From: Gigaspora rosea
Lineage: Eukaryota; Glomeromycota; Glomeromycetes; Diversisporales; Gigasporaceae
Assembly (NCBI GenBank): GCA_003550325.1
Contig: QKWP01000345.1
Coordinates: 62,001 to 126,000, forward strand
Direction: 5' to 3'
Length of the DNA: 64,000 nucleotides
Below the pieces are notes generated by a model. That model saw only the letters and a program-made list of their open reading frames with translations. It was not told where the DNA came from and did no database searches. Position numbers and translations under genes: made by a program. Shown in pieces: positions 55,649-64,000 of this stretch; position 1 is the stretch's first letter; every line of letters starts with the position of its first letter.

Positions 55649-56070
55649 TGTTACAGAGAGAAAATGAAATTCCTTGGTTTTACGATTCGAAAGATGATAA
55701 AAGGCAGCTCGCCAGAGGCGTGACTTTGGTGATTTGATAATTAATTGATTTCATAATATTTATTGGGTAATTTATTGAATGTATTAGATTAAGAATATCA
55801 GAATCCCATAGGATATGATATCTTTTACAAGAGGAAAATTACAGAGTTTTTATAATTAAAACTAAACTAATGAACCAAAGAGGTTTAGGGATAAATCGAT
55901 CTTTCATCAAGAAAGAATCGAGGAAGGATCACTATAATTAAGGGATTTACAATAATTATTATTACATGATTATAATAATGATGGGTATGTTTAACAATAT
56001 TTTATATTTGATAACTATTTTTAACTAATCCTTAAATGATCATCCAATATATCATGTTTACCCCGTGACA
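55649..56070. repeat. Long terminal repeat, right copy
   Basis: Starts TGTTACAGAG and ends CCCCGTGACA; partner of 52545-52965. Confidence 0.9.
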
Positions 56071-56480
56071 ATATATAATAATATAGTTGTTGTTAGTAAA
56101 TACTATTGATTATTTTGTTTTATTTTATCTTCTTTAATACGTCTTTATTTTTATTTTATTTTGCTTTATTTTATTTTTCTTAATATATTTTTATTTTTTA
56201 TTCAATATTTAAAAATCATATTGTTTTTAAAACATAAAATTTTGCATAGAAAATTTTAAAAAAAAACATAGAAAAGCTTATGAGTTTATAAAAGCTTATG
56301 AAAAATTGTTTAAATATGTAATATAAAGCATAACTATATTCTTTAAGCCAATACTGTATAGTACTTCCATATGTTATTCATATTCAAATTGCATTTGTTA
56401 TTTTTACGACTTAGCATAATAATCAAAAAATAAATAAATAGATAAAAATAATAGAGAAGGACTAGTATAATTTTACAATC
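56071..56480. other. AT-rich spacer
   Basis: TTTTATTTTA-type runs, no gene. It probably includes the 3' flank of the minus-strand open frame that ends at 56486. Confidence 0.45.
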
Positions 56481-56485
56481 ATAGA

Positions 56486-56776
56486 TTAATCTTCAAAGGG
56501 ACCAAAAAAATCTTTTACATCCAATTCAATAGATGGTTGGTCTTGGTCTTCTTGACCAACTACTTGAAGTTGGGGATCATTTGTAGCTGTTAGTTGATTA
56601 TTTTTCGGCGTCATTTGAGCGGAAGGTTGTGATGTATTTTCAAATTGAAGAAATACAAACCTATATCTAGATATTGTTAAATCATTATTTCTTTTAGGCC
56701 GTTCTTTTTTAGGTTTATCAATCCATTGTCCAATGGATTGTGGTGTTGCATTTTTGAACTTATAAGTGTTCTGCAT
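56486..56776 (-). pseudogene. Short relative of the Gln-rich repeat protein
   Basis: 96 codons from ATG at 56776 to FFGPFED. IDKPKKERPKRNNDL and YRFVFLQFENTS match VNKPTKKRSKKNE and YVFVSQ of the 47240-48250 protein. Sequence further upstream continues the homology (PYFFCKK, RQKKKA), but the equivalent of the first ATG is TTG and a TAA lies just after RQKKKA. The original start is therefore lost and only an internal ATG remains. The long repeat block is missing; the tail is acidic (QEDQDQPSIELDVKDFF). It might still make a small basic/acidic protein. Confidence 0.5.
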
Positions 56777-56869
56777 ATTTTTTTATGCCTTTTTTTTTTG
56801 TCTCAAAATTCGTGTCATAAACCGTGAATTTATAAGAAATTTTTTACAAAAAAAATATGGCAATATTGC

Positions 56870-57480
56870 AATCTTTTGAAAAATTACTTTATTAAAATAT
56901 TTCCAAATATGACAAAAGCATGTTGGCATTCTTTTAATAAATTTAAATATGCATTTTAAAAATCTCTATCTAAACCTAAATATTACTGGCTTATGTAAAT
57001 GCAGATTGATATTGCATTGTTATTTAGTAATACACGTAATTTAGATACCTTATGTGGTAAAAATAAACGATCAGAAACATACTATATTCAAAGTTTTCAA
57101 AAAAAATTGCACTGATAGAAATGAGCCAGCAATTGCTGTTTAAAGAAATTCCTTAAAAAGCAAGTGAACTTATAAAATTTTGCTGAGAGATATTTTTGTT
57201 GTCGTACATTAGTACGTACGTATGTAATTTTAATAATGATAATAAATCTGCAAAAAGCTGATAGCCATTATGCATTATAGTACAACACGAATCATTGTGA
57301 ATCTCTTAACTTAATAACCCTTTAAAGATATCCGCTTACTAAAAAATTTGTTGACGTTTCGTATATTTTTATAACATGAATGTCAAATAATACATGTCTT
57401 TGAATGTCGAAACTAAATATACTGGTTACCAGTAATTGTCGGAATGTCAACAATGCGCTGTCATCCTAATTTCATCAATG
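56870..57480 (-). promoter_or_regulatory. Upstream region of the short Gln-rich relative
   Basis: Homologous to 48251-49060: TATTTCCAAATATGACA, ATAAATTTAAATATGC, CAGCAATTGCTGTTTAAAGA, CTTAAAAAGCAAGTGAAC, AATAATACATGTCTTT and the palindrome ACTGGTTACCAGT at 57421-57433. The block order is the same. Confidence 0.45.
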
Positions 57481-58570
57481 GTGTGACAGCATTTGTACTC
57501 ATGAACTTTTTTGGTAACTGTCAAATATAATAAGTAAATGCCACTTTACAGAAGCCTATGTTTTTTGCCAAATATGTATACATTATATATATTATATATT
57601 AATAACAATATTATTGTAAATTAGTATATAATATATACTGTTTATCGAATTTGAAAACATTATAAACTATTAGATATATAACTTAGGTACCGACTTGGTA
57701 AGTTAATTTTTTATTAAGCTTGGCAGGTTATCGATTTTGAAGGATCGATGTTTGGAGGTTCAACAGTTTATTAAGAATGTTGTGGACTAGGAAAACCCGT
57801 CATTGAAGGAATTTTCATTTTGAGAAAATGGCGATTATTTGTCTGTGAAACCTAAATTTTAAATTTTTTGTGATAACAATTACAGAATAAGCTGTGGTAA
57901 CTCTCCCACAAAAAATTTTACCCCCGTGATTTTTATCCAATGAAACCCAATGAAACTTCTTAGGGTTAGGGTGAGATTAGGGTGTAGTCACGTTAGGGGT
58001 AAACTCATTGATTAATGTTTTTGTCGGAAATCTATAGGCGTTTACTGAATAATCAATGTCATGTGATTATGAAACACTGATTGACCAATATAATATAATT
58101 GAGTCGGTTGTAAATCTATGTTTAGAACACGACCGTTAAAAAATTGGTTTACATTCCAGTTAAATCACGATAATTTATTATATCAACATAGGGTAAAAAT
58201 TCAAATACATATAGATAGAAACCAGAACTTTAATTTGAATCAAAAATCTCAAAATTGTTGAAAAAGTGTCAAAGGCGGTCCACAACCCATATATTAAACA
58301 TATAATAATTGCTTTTTTTTCTATTAACTCTCTTATAACTTCATTACTAATAATATGTCTATTATATATTTAAATTATAATTATATATATAATAAATTAT
58401 AATTATATATATAATAATGTTATTAATCTAATAACAATAATAATAATATAATAAGTCATCGATGAGATGTCAATCGATACGCAGTACCCCTGTCGATTAA
58501 ATTCGATGGATTTTCCGATAAAACATCGATTATATCGGAAATCAGAAATATGGAAAAAAAATGCGAATCT
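57481..58570. other. Spacer with scattered repeats
   Basis: No gene. GTTAGGGTGAGATTAGGG telomere-like words near 57963-57985, an (AATTATATATAT)n stretch near 58370-58420, and a small ATCGAT-rich palindromic patch near 58455-58550. Confidence 0.4.
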
Positions 58571-58573
58571 GAT

Positions 58574-58804
58574 CAGGGTTGGGCAGCCTTTTATGTCCGA
58601 TGAATTTTACCGGACACCGGACATATAAATTTGCCCGATGTCCATTGATCTATTAACACATACAGTATAGAGTAAAAATTGGCTGTCCTAATTATTTGGC
58701 TTGCTTGACTCTGAACGTAGGTTTCTTGTTTCAAAAAAAATTATATACAATTTTAAAAATTTAAATTTCATCGGACAACCCACTTGTCCGATTGCCCAAC
58801 CCTG
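58574..58804. mobile_element. hAT MITE (CAGGGTTGGGCA family), second copy
   Basis: Inverse orientation of 16289-16524 and nearly the same sequence. Flanked by identical AATCTGAT at 58566-58573 and 58805-58812. Confidence 0.93.
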
Positions 58805-58919
58805 AATCTGATTGGTTAGAAATAATTCTTAATCGACCCTGCAGCTGGTAATCGCAACTCATTCCCAAAATACCTGGTCGGCAGGGCCAGAAAGATCGAA
58901 TTTCCCAGGTTAACTAAAA

Positions 58920-59520
58920 GTTTTACTAAAGAAATCGTAGCCGTTCATTAAGCAGAGACGGTAGAAAAAGAAGTGAAGAAAGGATGATGTTCTTCAAGTT
59001 TCTTTGGATCCAACTGATGCCATAACCTCTATTTCTAAGATTGTTGATGTGAAAAGTGCCCAGCTGCTATAGACCACTAGGGCTAAATGCCGACCCAAAT
59101 CCTTGGGGATTTCCCTGTAAAAATCAGTAATCAATGTTCATCCTATTGACAACGATCTTCCGGGTCAACCTAAAACCAATCAAACCAAACCAACAAATCC
59201 GGACGACCATATCGAAGGAGCGTGTTATATTTGACGAGTGGATAAATCTAAGCGGTCGTTGATACTTCAGGAGAGGAAGTAATTTTTCTATCAACAAACA
59301 ATAACCACAGTATCCACGGTACGTCGGGACACTGGAAAACAACCACAACTATCTCAATATGTTGAGACAGTTGGAAAACAACAATAACCACGGAGTCTCT
59401 CAGTACGTCGAGACAGTTGGAAAACAACAATAGCCACGGAAGCTCAGTCGAGAAACAACTGGACAACGTAACGTTAGAATCACGTGCACAGAGATACAGA
59501 CAAAAGATCGTACTACTATG
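58920..59520 (+). other. Unresolved coding-like fragment with tandem repeats
   Basis: More balanced composition than its surroundings. About 2.5 units of a roughly 57-bp repeat (ACGTCGAGACAGTTGGAAAA plus CAACAATAACCACGG) lie at 59310-59450. Translated on the plus strand it gives Asn/Thr-rich repeats (SRQLENNNSHG) and ESRAQRYRQK, but no frame stays open. It could be the 3' end of a dead polyprotein or a host gene remnant. Family not recognised. Confidence 0.3.
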
Positions 59521-59679
59521 CCACTTAGTAGTAAATCGTTAGTTTATTTAGTGAATGTGGGGGAAGGTAATGAAGTAATTAATTATGAACAACCGAACGC
59601 CTCCCTCTTTCTCAGGGCGCAAGGCCTTTATTATATACTGTTAATTACTTGGGACAACGTATACATTTTATCGGCATTA

Positions 59680-59762
59680 GGCCACGCAAAGATTTTTCGT
59701 TTGTATTACTCGCCAACCCATTTTTTTCAATTTTTTCTTTCTTTCTTTCTTTCTTTCTTTTC

Positions 59763-59793
<31 letters not shown>

Positions 59794-60058
59794 AAGATCT
59801 CAATTGTTCCAATTGTTCGATTTTTGACATCTATTTTTTCCCGCTATTCTCATCCGGTGTCACCCGTAATTGTCCGATAGGACTGACAGGAAAAATATGA
59901 CTGCCGGCCCAATTTTTTGATTCCTTGTTGTGCAAAATGAAAAATTAACTTTAATGTGAACATTATTCTATTTGCAGTAAATTAAAAAAAAAATCCGTCC
60001 GTCCGTCCCGAATTTTGAAATCCATGTAATGCAAACGAAAAATTAACTTTGCGTGGCC
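59680..60058. mobile_element. Harbinger-type MITE of the GGCCACGCAAAG family, TSD TTA
   Basis: The ends GGCCACGCAAAG and CTTTGCGTGGCC are flanked by TTA (59677-59679, 60059-60061). It contains a (TTTC)n microsatellite at about 59738-59790. The open frame reading across it is an artefact of that run. Confidence 0.88.
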
Positions 60059-60087
60059 TTATATAAATTATACAACCGATACAGCTG

Positions 60088-60741
60088 CCCTATAAGAAAA
60101 ATGTACCGTATAGGCACGGGTCATTTTGGCACGGGTCAAGGTCCGGATTTGTACGGGTATGGCCCGAGTTGGTTCGGATTCGGTGGACCGTGAGGGACCG
60201 TGTGCCCGTGCCAATTGGACCGTAAATGGCACGGGTCTTGCAGCAGTTTACTAGTCGAATCGGCACGGGATTTGGCACGGGTAATGAACGTAAATTCACG
60301 TGCCACCGCGATAACGAAGTGGATTAACTATTAAAACATAAATTTACATAGGTAATCAATATAAGATGAACAAGCTAACTGCATATGAAGCAAAATTTTG
60401 TAAGGAATTTTTTTTTGTTAAGACACACAGGGAAGCTTCATTAGTGAAATCATGAGATATCGCTCTTTTTTTTAAAAAAAAAATCCTTTACTGATCTTTC
60501 GCTCTCCACGAAACGAGCCAACACGTATCACGAGCCAACACGTGTGTAACGTACACATACGTGTCATCTGAACGTGCCATTTCATATGACGTGATATTAC
60601 GGCCACCCTTTGCCGCAATGTCCGTGCCATTTTTACCGTGCCATTCCGTAAAACGTTCCTGCACGTGCCACAAGATCCGTGCCATTTCGAGCATTCCCGA
60701 TACCAACCCGTACCACCACCCGTACCACATTTCTTATAGGG
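60088..60741. mobile_element. 654-bp TIR element, CCCTATAAGAAAAATG ends, TSD CTG
   Basis: Full-length relative of 43585-44229, flanked by CTG at 60085-60087 and 60742-60744. It has the same GGCACGGGT-type subterminal arrays on the left and CGTGCCATT-type on the right. Inserted into a GATACAGC minisatellite. The open frames inside are not shared with the other copy. Confidence 0.88.
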
Positions 60742-60744
60742 CTG

Positions 60745-60865
60745 ATACCCTTTAAATTATTATAATGATTATACAGCGTATACTCTTGATATCTCCGATA
60801 CAGCTGATATCCATTATACCGCGGATATAGCGGATACAGCGTAAACAGCGGATACAGCCGGAAAA
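60745..60865. repeat. GCGGATACAGC minisatellite
   Basis: Units such as CCGATACAGCTGATATCC and GCGGATACAGCGTAAACA; the left remainder (CCGATACAGCTG) is at 60076-60087, before the inserted element. Confidence 0.7.
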
Positions 60866-60869
60866 CCTA

Positions 60870-61628
60870 ATTCTAGTAGAAGATCGAAACAACCGAAAAA
60901 TGATTCTGCGCCACTTCGATTTTCGACCACGTGCCCCGATGTACATTTCTGCGGCTCACATTATTTTAAAAATTTCCTGATGAAAATTACAATATAATAA
61001 AAATAATAAGTAAAAATTTCACCTCTTCTGTGATCGACCAATTATATCTCAGTATGTTGTTTATGAAGCCATTTTTGAGTTCTAACAAAAAGATTCGTTG
61101 TTCAATTTTGCATCTAATATCTTCTACTCCTAACCTGCCAATATTCAATGTTATGTTCTTTTTTTAAAAAAAGAGTGAGGGTCAATATTTCACCTGGGTG
61201 ATGAATTCTAATATGTTTATAACATAAATAAGTTTCTTACAAGAAAGTTAACAGAGCTTACTATGACTTATTACTATATGTTAGATATATGATGTTTATA
61301 TTTTAAAAAACAATGTTTCTGTAAAACAGCCCTAAAAAACAAAAAAAAATATAAGAAAAATACATGCCCTAATCTGTGTCCGGCTTAGTGATGTGCCACG
61401 TTAGTACTATATGATCATATTTGTTGATTTGATCCGGAGTTTTTTTTTGTTAGATAAATTAAATATATTATTAATTTTTTTCTTAATATATATATGAATA
61501 TATATTTATATAAATTATATGGCTTATAAATATATATTTGTATAAATTTATAAATTTTATTAAATTATATCTAATATAATTAATATTAGTAAGTATAATA
61601 TAAAATACATAATTTATATTTAATTAAT
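60870..61628. other. AT-rich spacer
   Basis: No gene or clear element. Contains a long AT-only stretch at about 61455-61625. Confidence 0.45.
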
Positions 61629-61632
61629 ATTA

Positions 61633-61832
61633 GACCACGCAAAGTTAATTTTTCGTTTTACATAACCCGCCGACCCAATTTTTCCAAAAAAAAATTTTTT
61701 TTTTAGATTCCTATTGTGCTAATTATTCCATTTTTGCCATTTAATTTTTTTCTCTGGTGTCACTGATGATTGTCTTAATTTTTCGGAATTAACATCATGT
61801 TATTCAAAACGAAAAATTAACTTTGCGTGGCC
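61633..61832. mobile_element. 200-bp Harbinger-type MITE, TSD TTA
   Basis: The ends GACCACGCAAAGTTAATTTT and AATTAACTTTGCGTGGCC are flanked by TTA (61630-61632, 61833-61835). A shortened member of the GGCCACGCAAAG family. Confidence 0.88.
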
Positions 61833-61849
61833 TTAGTAAATATATTTAA

Positions 61850-62219
61850 GGCCACGCAAATTTGGTTTTCATTTTGCATTACATGGATTTCAAAATTCGG
61901 GACGAACAGACAGATTTTTTTTTAATTAACTGCAAATAGAATAATGTACAAATTTAAAGTCACAAAAGGTTAGTTTTTCATTTTGCACAATAAGGAATCA
62001 AAAAATTGGGCTGGCAGTCATATTTTTCCTGTTAATCCTATCAAACATTTACAGAATTAAGGTCTCCATCGGGTGACACCAGATGAAAATAGCAGGAAAA
62101 AAGATGTCAAAATCGAACAATTGTCACAATCTGGATCTAAAAAAAAAAAAAAAAAAATTGAAAAAAGTGAAAAATGGATGGCAAGTAATGCAAAATGAAA
62201 AATTAACTTTGCGTGGCCT
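61850..62219. mobile_element. 370-bp Harbinger-type MITE, TSD TAA
   Basis: The ends GGCCACGCAAATTTGGTTTT and AATTAACTTTGCGTGGCC are flanked by TAA (61847-61849, 62220-62222). It is the best-preserved long member of the family in this window. The open frame at 62083-62331 crosses its right end and is spurious. Confidence 0.88.
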
Positions 62220-62222
62220 AAT

Positions 62223-62690
62223 TAAGGCCATTCGAAGTTTAACATCACCCCCCTATGATGCCCCAGTAAAATTAACATATAAAAAAGTAAAAACTAAAAA
62301 AAAAACACAAATACTGTATAACGCGAAATAAAGTGAAGGGGCGTGGTTTCAAATTTCGTGCTAAATTAAGCTTGATTCAGGTTAAATTCGAAATAACTCC
62401 CTATGCGTTATTTCACTGTTATACAACAATACAAAATAAAAATATTAATTTAAAATAAAAAAATAGTTTAAACTAAAAAAATAATTTAAAATAAAAATAA
62501 TTTAAATAAAAAAAATCACTTAAAATAAAATTAAAAAAAAATTTAAAAAATAAAATTAAGACAAATTAGAATAAAAAATAATAAAAATAATAAAAAAAAA
62601 TAAATAATAAATAATAAATAATAAAGCTAAAATTTTAGTGGCTACTTAGCTGTTCTCCTATATAAGTTTATTTGGGCGTGAGTCAATAGA
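62223..62690. repeat. Truncated relative of the 10457-11860 element
   Basis: In reverse order it matches 11760 back to about 11215. First comes AAGGCCATTCGAAG (for AAGGCCGTTTGAGG), then AACATATAAAAAAGTA and the CGAAATAA palindrome at 62313-62412. A/T low complexity and AAAGCTAAAATTTTAG follow. It lacks the outer ~110-bp terminal repeats and the nested AGGCCAGACC element. Confidence 0.65.
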
Positions 62691-62930
62691 AATCAAGCAA
62701 ATTTTTTATAATAAAAATTTTTTGAAACTTTGAACAGAAATAACTTAACAAAAATTTAATCAAATTTGATAAATTTTTTTTTAAATTAATTTCATAAACT
62801 TATAGAATTAATTTAAAAAAAAATTTATCAAATTTGATCAAGTTTTTGTTAAGTTATTTTGATTTAAACTTTTAAAAAAAGTTACTAAAAAAAATTTGCT
62901 TGATTTCTATTGACGGCTGCCCATTTCATT
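62673..62930. repeat. ~250-bp foldback
   Basis: Arms AATAGAAATCAAGCAAATTT and complement, with AATCAAATTTGATAAATTTT and its partner inside, pair over more than 100 bp around 62800. Confidence 0.75.
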
Positions 62931-63600
62931 TTGTGATGAAATAATTCAAGAAAAACAGCTGTAAAAAGAGCATCTGAAATGTTTTTTTATTTTATTGTAA
63001 AGAGCTAGAAAACTAGTATTAATAAGTAAGAAGAAATATTTAAATAAACCTGTAACTTTTACAGAATAACAATTACAAAACAATTATTAGAATTGATTCG
63101 TTTTTTTACATTAATTTTAATAATATATTTGCCACACTAAGTAACACTTTATTTTTGTTGGGTACATGTGATTGGTTGATTTATGTAAATTAAACAAAAT
63201 AGATTTAATATACTAAATTTTTTTAAACTTTGAGTGAAAATATATCAACAACTACCAGTCAAATTTGGTGAACTTTTTTCTGTTTAAATTCTATAAATTC
63301 AAAGAATTCAAAAAAAAAAGTTCAAGATTTGAGGTGAGTCAGTAGAAAAGTGACAAATTTTTTCTAAGTAAAAGTTTTCTTGACTTTAAGCTTAATATCT
63401 TAACAACTATGTAATTGTTTTGTCATAGCTGTCTCTCATTTTTGTAAAATTTATTATTATGAACATATTGCTGAACCTCTTCCCCAAACCGATTAAATCT
63501 GATAAAATATAAATCTACCAAGTCCGTTTTCGCCATATAAATCTAATAGTTGATAATGGTTTCAACTCTGATAACCTCTCAATACTGATACAAAATCTGT
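62931..63600. other. Spacer with degenerate repeats
   Basis: No gene. 63195-63375 resembles half of the preceding foldback (AGTCAGTAGAAAAGTGACAA). 63470-63600 is a partial duplicate of the interior of the following MITE (GATAACCTCTCAATACTGAT). Confidence 0.4.
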
Positions 63601-63610
63601 CCACCATATA

Positions 63611-63798
63611 CAGTTGAACCTCCCAAAACATATCCTGTCAAAACCGATAACCTGTCAAATCTGATAAAAAATTAATCAACCAAGCCCGTTTCTGCTATAT
63701 GAATCTTATAATTTATAATGATTTCAAATCCGATAACCTCTCAATACTGATACTGTACAAAACTTGTCCAATGCATACCGGATTGGGAGGTTCAACTG
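63611..63798. mobile_element. pogo/Tigger-like MITE, TSD TA
   Basis: The ends CAGTTGAACCTCCCAAAAC and GGGAGGTTCAACTG are flanked by TA (63609-63610, 63799-63800). CAGTTGAACCTCCC is a typical start of pogo-type elements. No gene inside. Confidence 0.8.
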
Positions 63799-64000
63799 TA
63801 TGTCGGTTTTGAGGTTGAACGGTATGCTAATCAAAATAATAATATTCTAGATTAATATTCTAGATTAATAGGCAATCATTATGTACATACGTATGTTGTG
63901 AGGATGTAGAATGTTCCTAGCCGACAAAAATATCCCCGACAAAAATATCCAAAACTAAAAATACTATTCTACCCTTTACTATAAATCCACAAGACTCAAA

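Larger units (their letters stand above)
52545..56070 (-). mobile_element. Broken LTR retrotransposon fossil, probably Ty3/gypsy-like
   Basis: Two direct repeats of about 421 bp, starting TG and ending CA, lie at 52545-52965 and 55649-56070 and are flanked by short AT duplications (ATAT). The repeats differ from each other by roughly 5%, so the insertion is moderately old. A primer-binding-like sequence next to the right repeat and a purine-rich tract next to the left one point to minus-strand orientation. The 2.7-kb interior shows only gag-like coding remnants, with no recognisable protease, reverse transcriptase or integrase. The element is thus internally reduced and broken in several places. 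The family call is tentative. Confidence 0.8.

Noticed and set aside
59124-59466. Two overlapping minus-strand frames
   Set aside because: They read the tandem repeat backwards and have no independent support.
60488-60946. Open frames over the element end and minisatellite
   Set aside because: Cross an element boundary and a minisatellite; no homology between copies.

Overview
This window looks like repeat-rich, gene-poor chromosomal DNA of an arbuscular mycorrhizal fungus (Glomeromycotina, Rhizophagus-like). The reasons are the strong AT bias, short introns with GTAAGT/GTAAAT donors and TTAG/TTTAG acceptors, a Sel1-type repeat block, a decayed Helitron, dozens of small TIR elements, and hypothetical proteins resembling families I associate with that group. 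The assignment comes from pattern recognition, not from a search. I see no rRNA, tRNA or CRISPR array. || The most unusual locus is 14833-17147 (+). A 36-codon first exon encodes a signal peptide and short pro-region ending in Lys-Arg and stops two bases into a codon. It is followed by about 15 tandem, similar, ~80-160 bp intron-like units. Each pair of units is separated by only 3 or 6 nt, with an AG acceptor before (all but one) and a GT donor after. A last exon then encodes SDPCDDEWDD-stop. All 15 candidate microexons are multiples of three, and joining all of them gives an open 64-codon reading frame. This looks like a secreted-peptide gene whose mature part is written almost one codon per exon. 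|| Region by region: 1-1571 is empty AT-rich DNA. 1572-5631 is a decayed Helitron (minus strand). 6.9-7.4 kb is a Harbinger-type MITE and 7.6-8.5 kb a decayed two-exon host-family gene. 9-14.4 kb is nested hAT and other TIR elements. 14.8-17.3 kb is the microexon gene, with two MITEs inside its introns. 19.2-20.8 kb is an apparently intact four-exon FAD monooxygenase (449 aa). 21.2-22.7 kb holds repeats and a poly(A) retroposon. 22.98-34.89 kb is an ~11.9 kb TIR element carrying a zinc-finger gene (+) and a transposase gene (-), inserted into a repeat whose empty copy lies at 9.1-9.5 kb. Inside it a ~3.15 kb unit is tandemly duplicated with an N at the junction, a 1.1 kb retroposed copy sits in one duplicate, and Sel1 repeats are embedded in the transposase gene. 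|| 34.9-46.4 kb is a mosaic of hAT, Harbinger, Tc1-like and unclassified MITEs, satellites and CpG-poor fossils. 47.2-48.25 kb encodes a Gln/Asn-rich repeat protein with a shorter decayed relative at 56.5-56.8 kb and an orphan third copy of its upstream region at 50.3-51.1 kb. 52.5-56.1 kb is a broken LTR element. 57.5-64 kb is again MITEs, minisatellites and unresolved fragments. || The genes do not form an operon-like unit. The likely functional host loci are the FAD monooxygenase, the microexon peptide gene and perhaps the Gln-rich protein gene; nearly everything else is transposon-derived.
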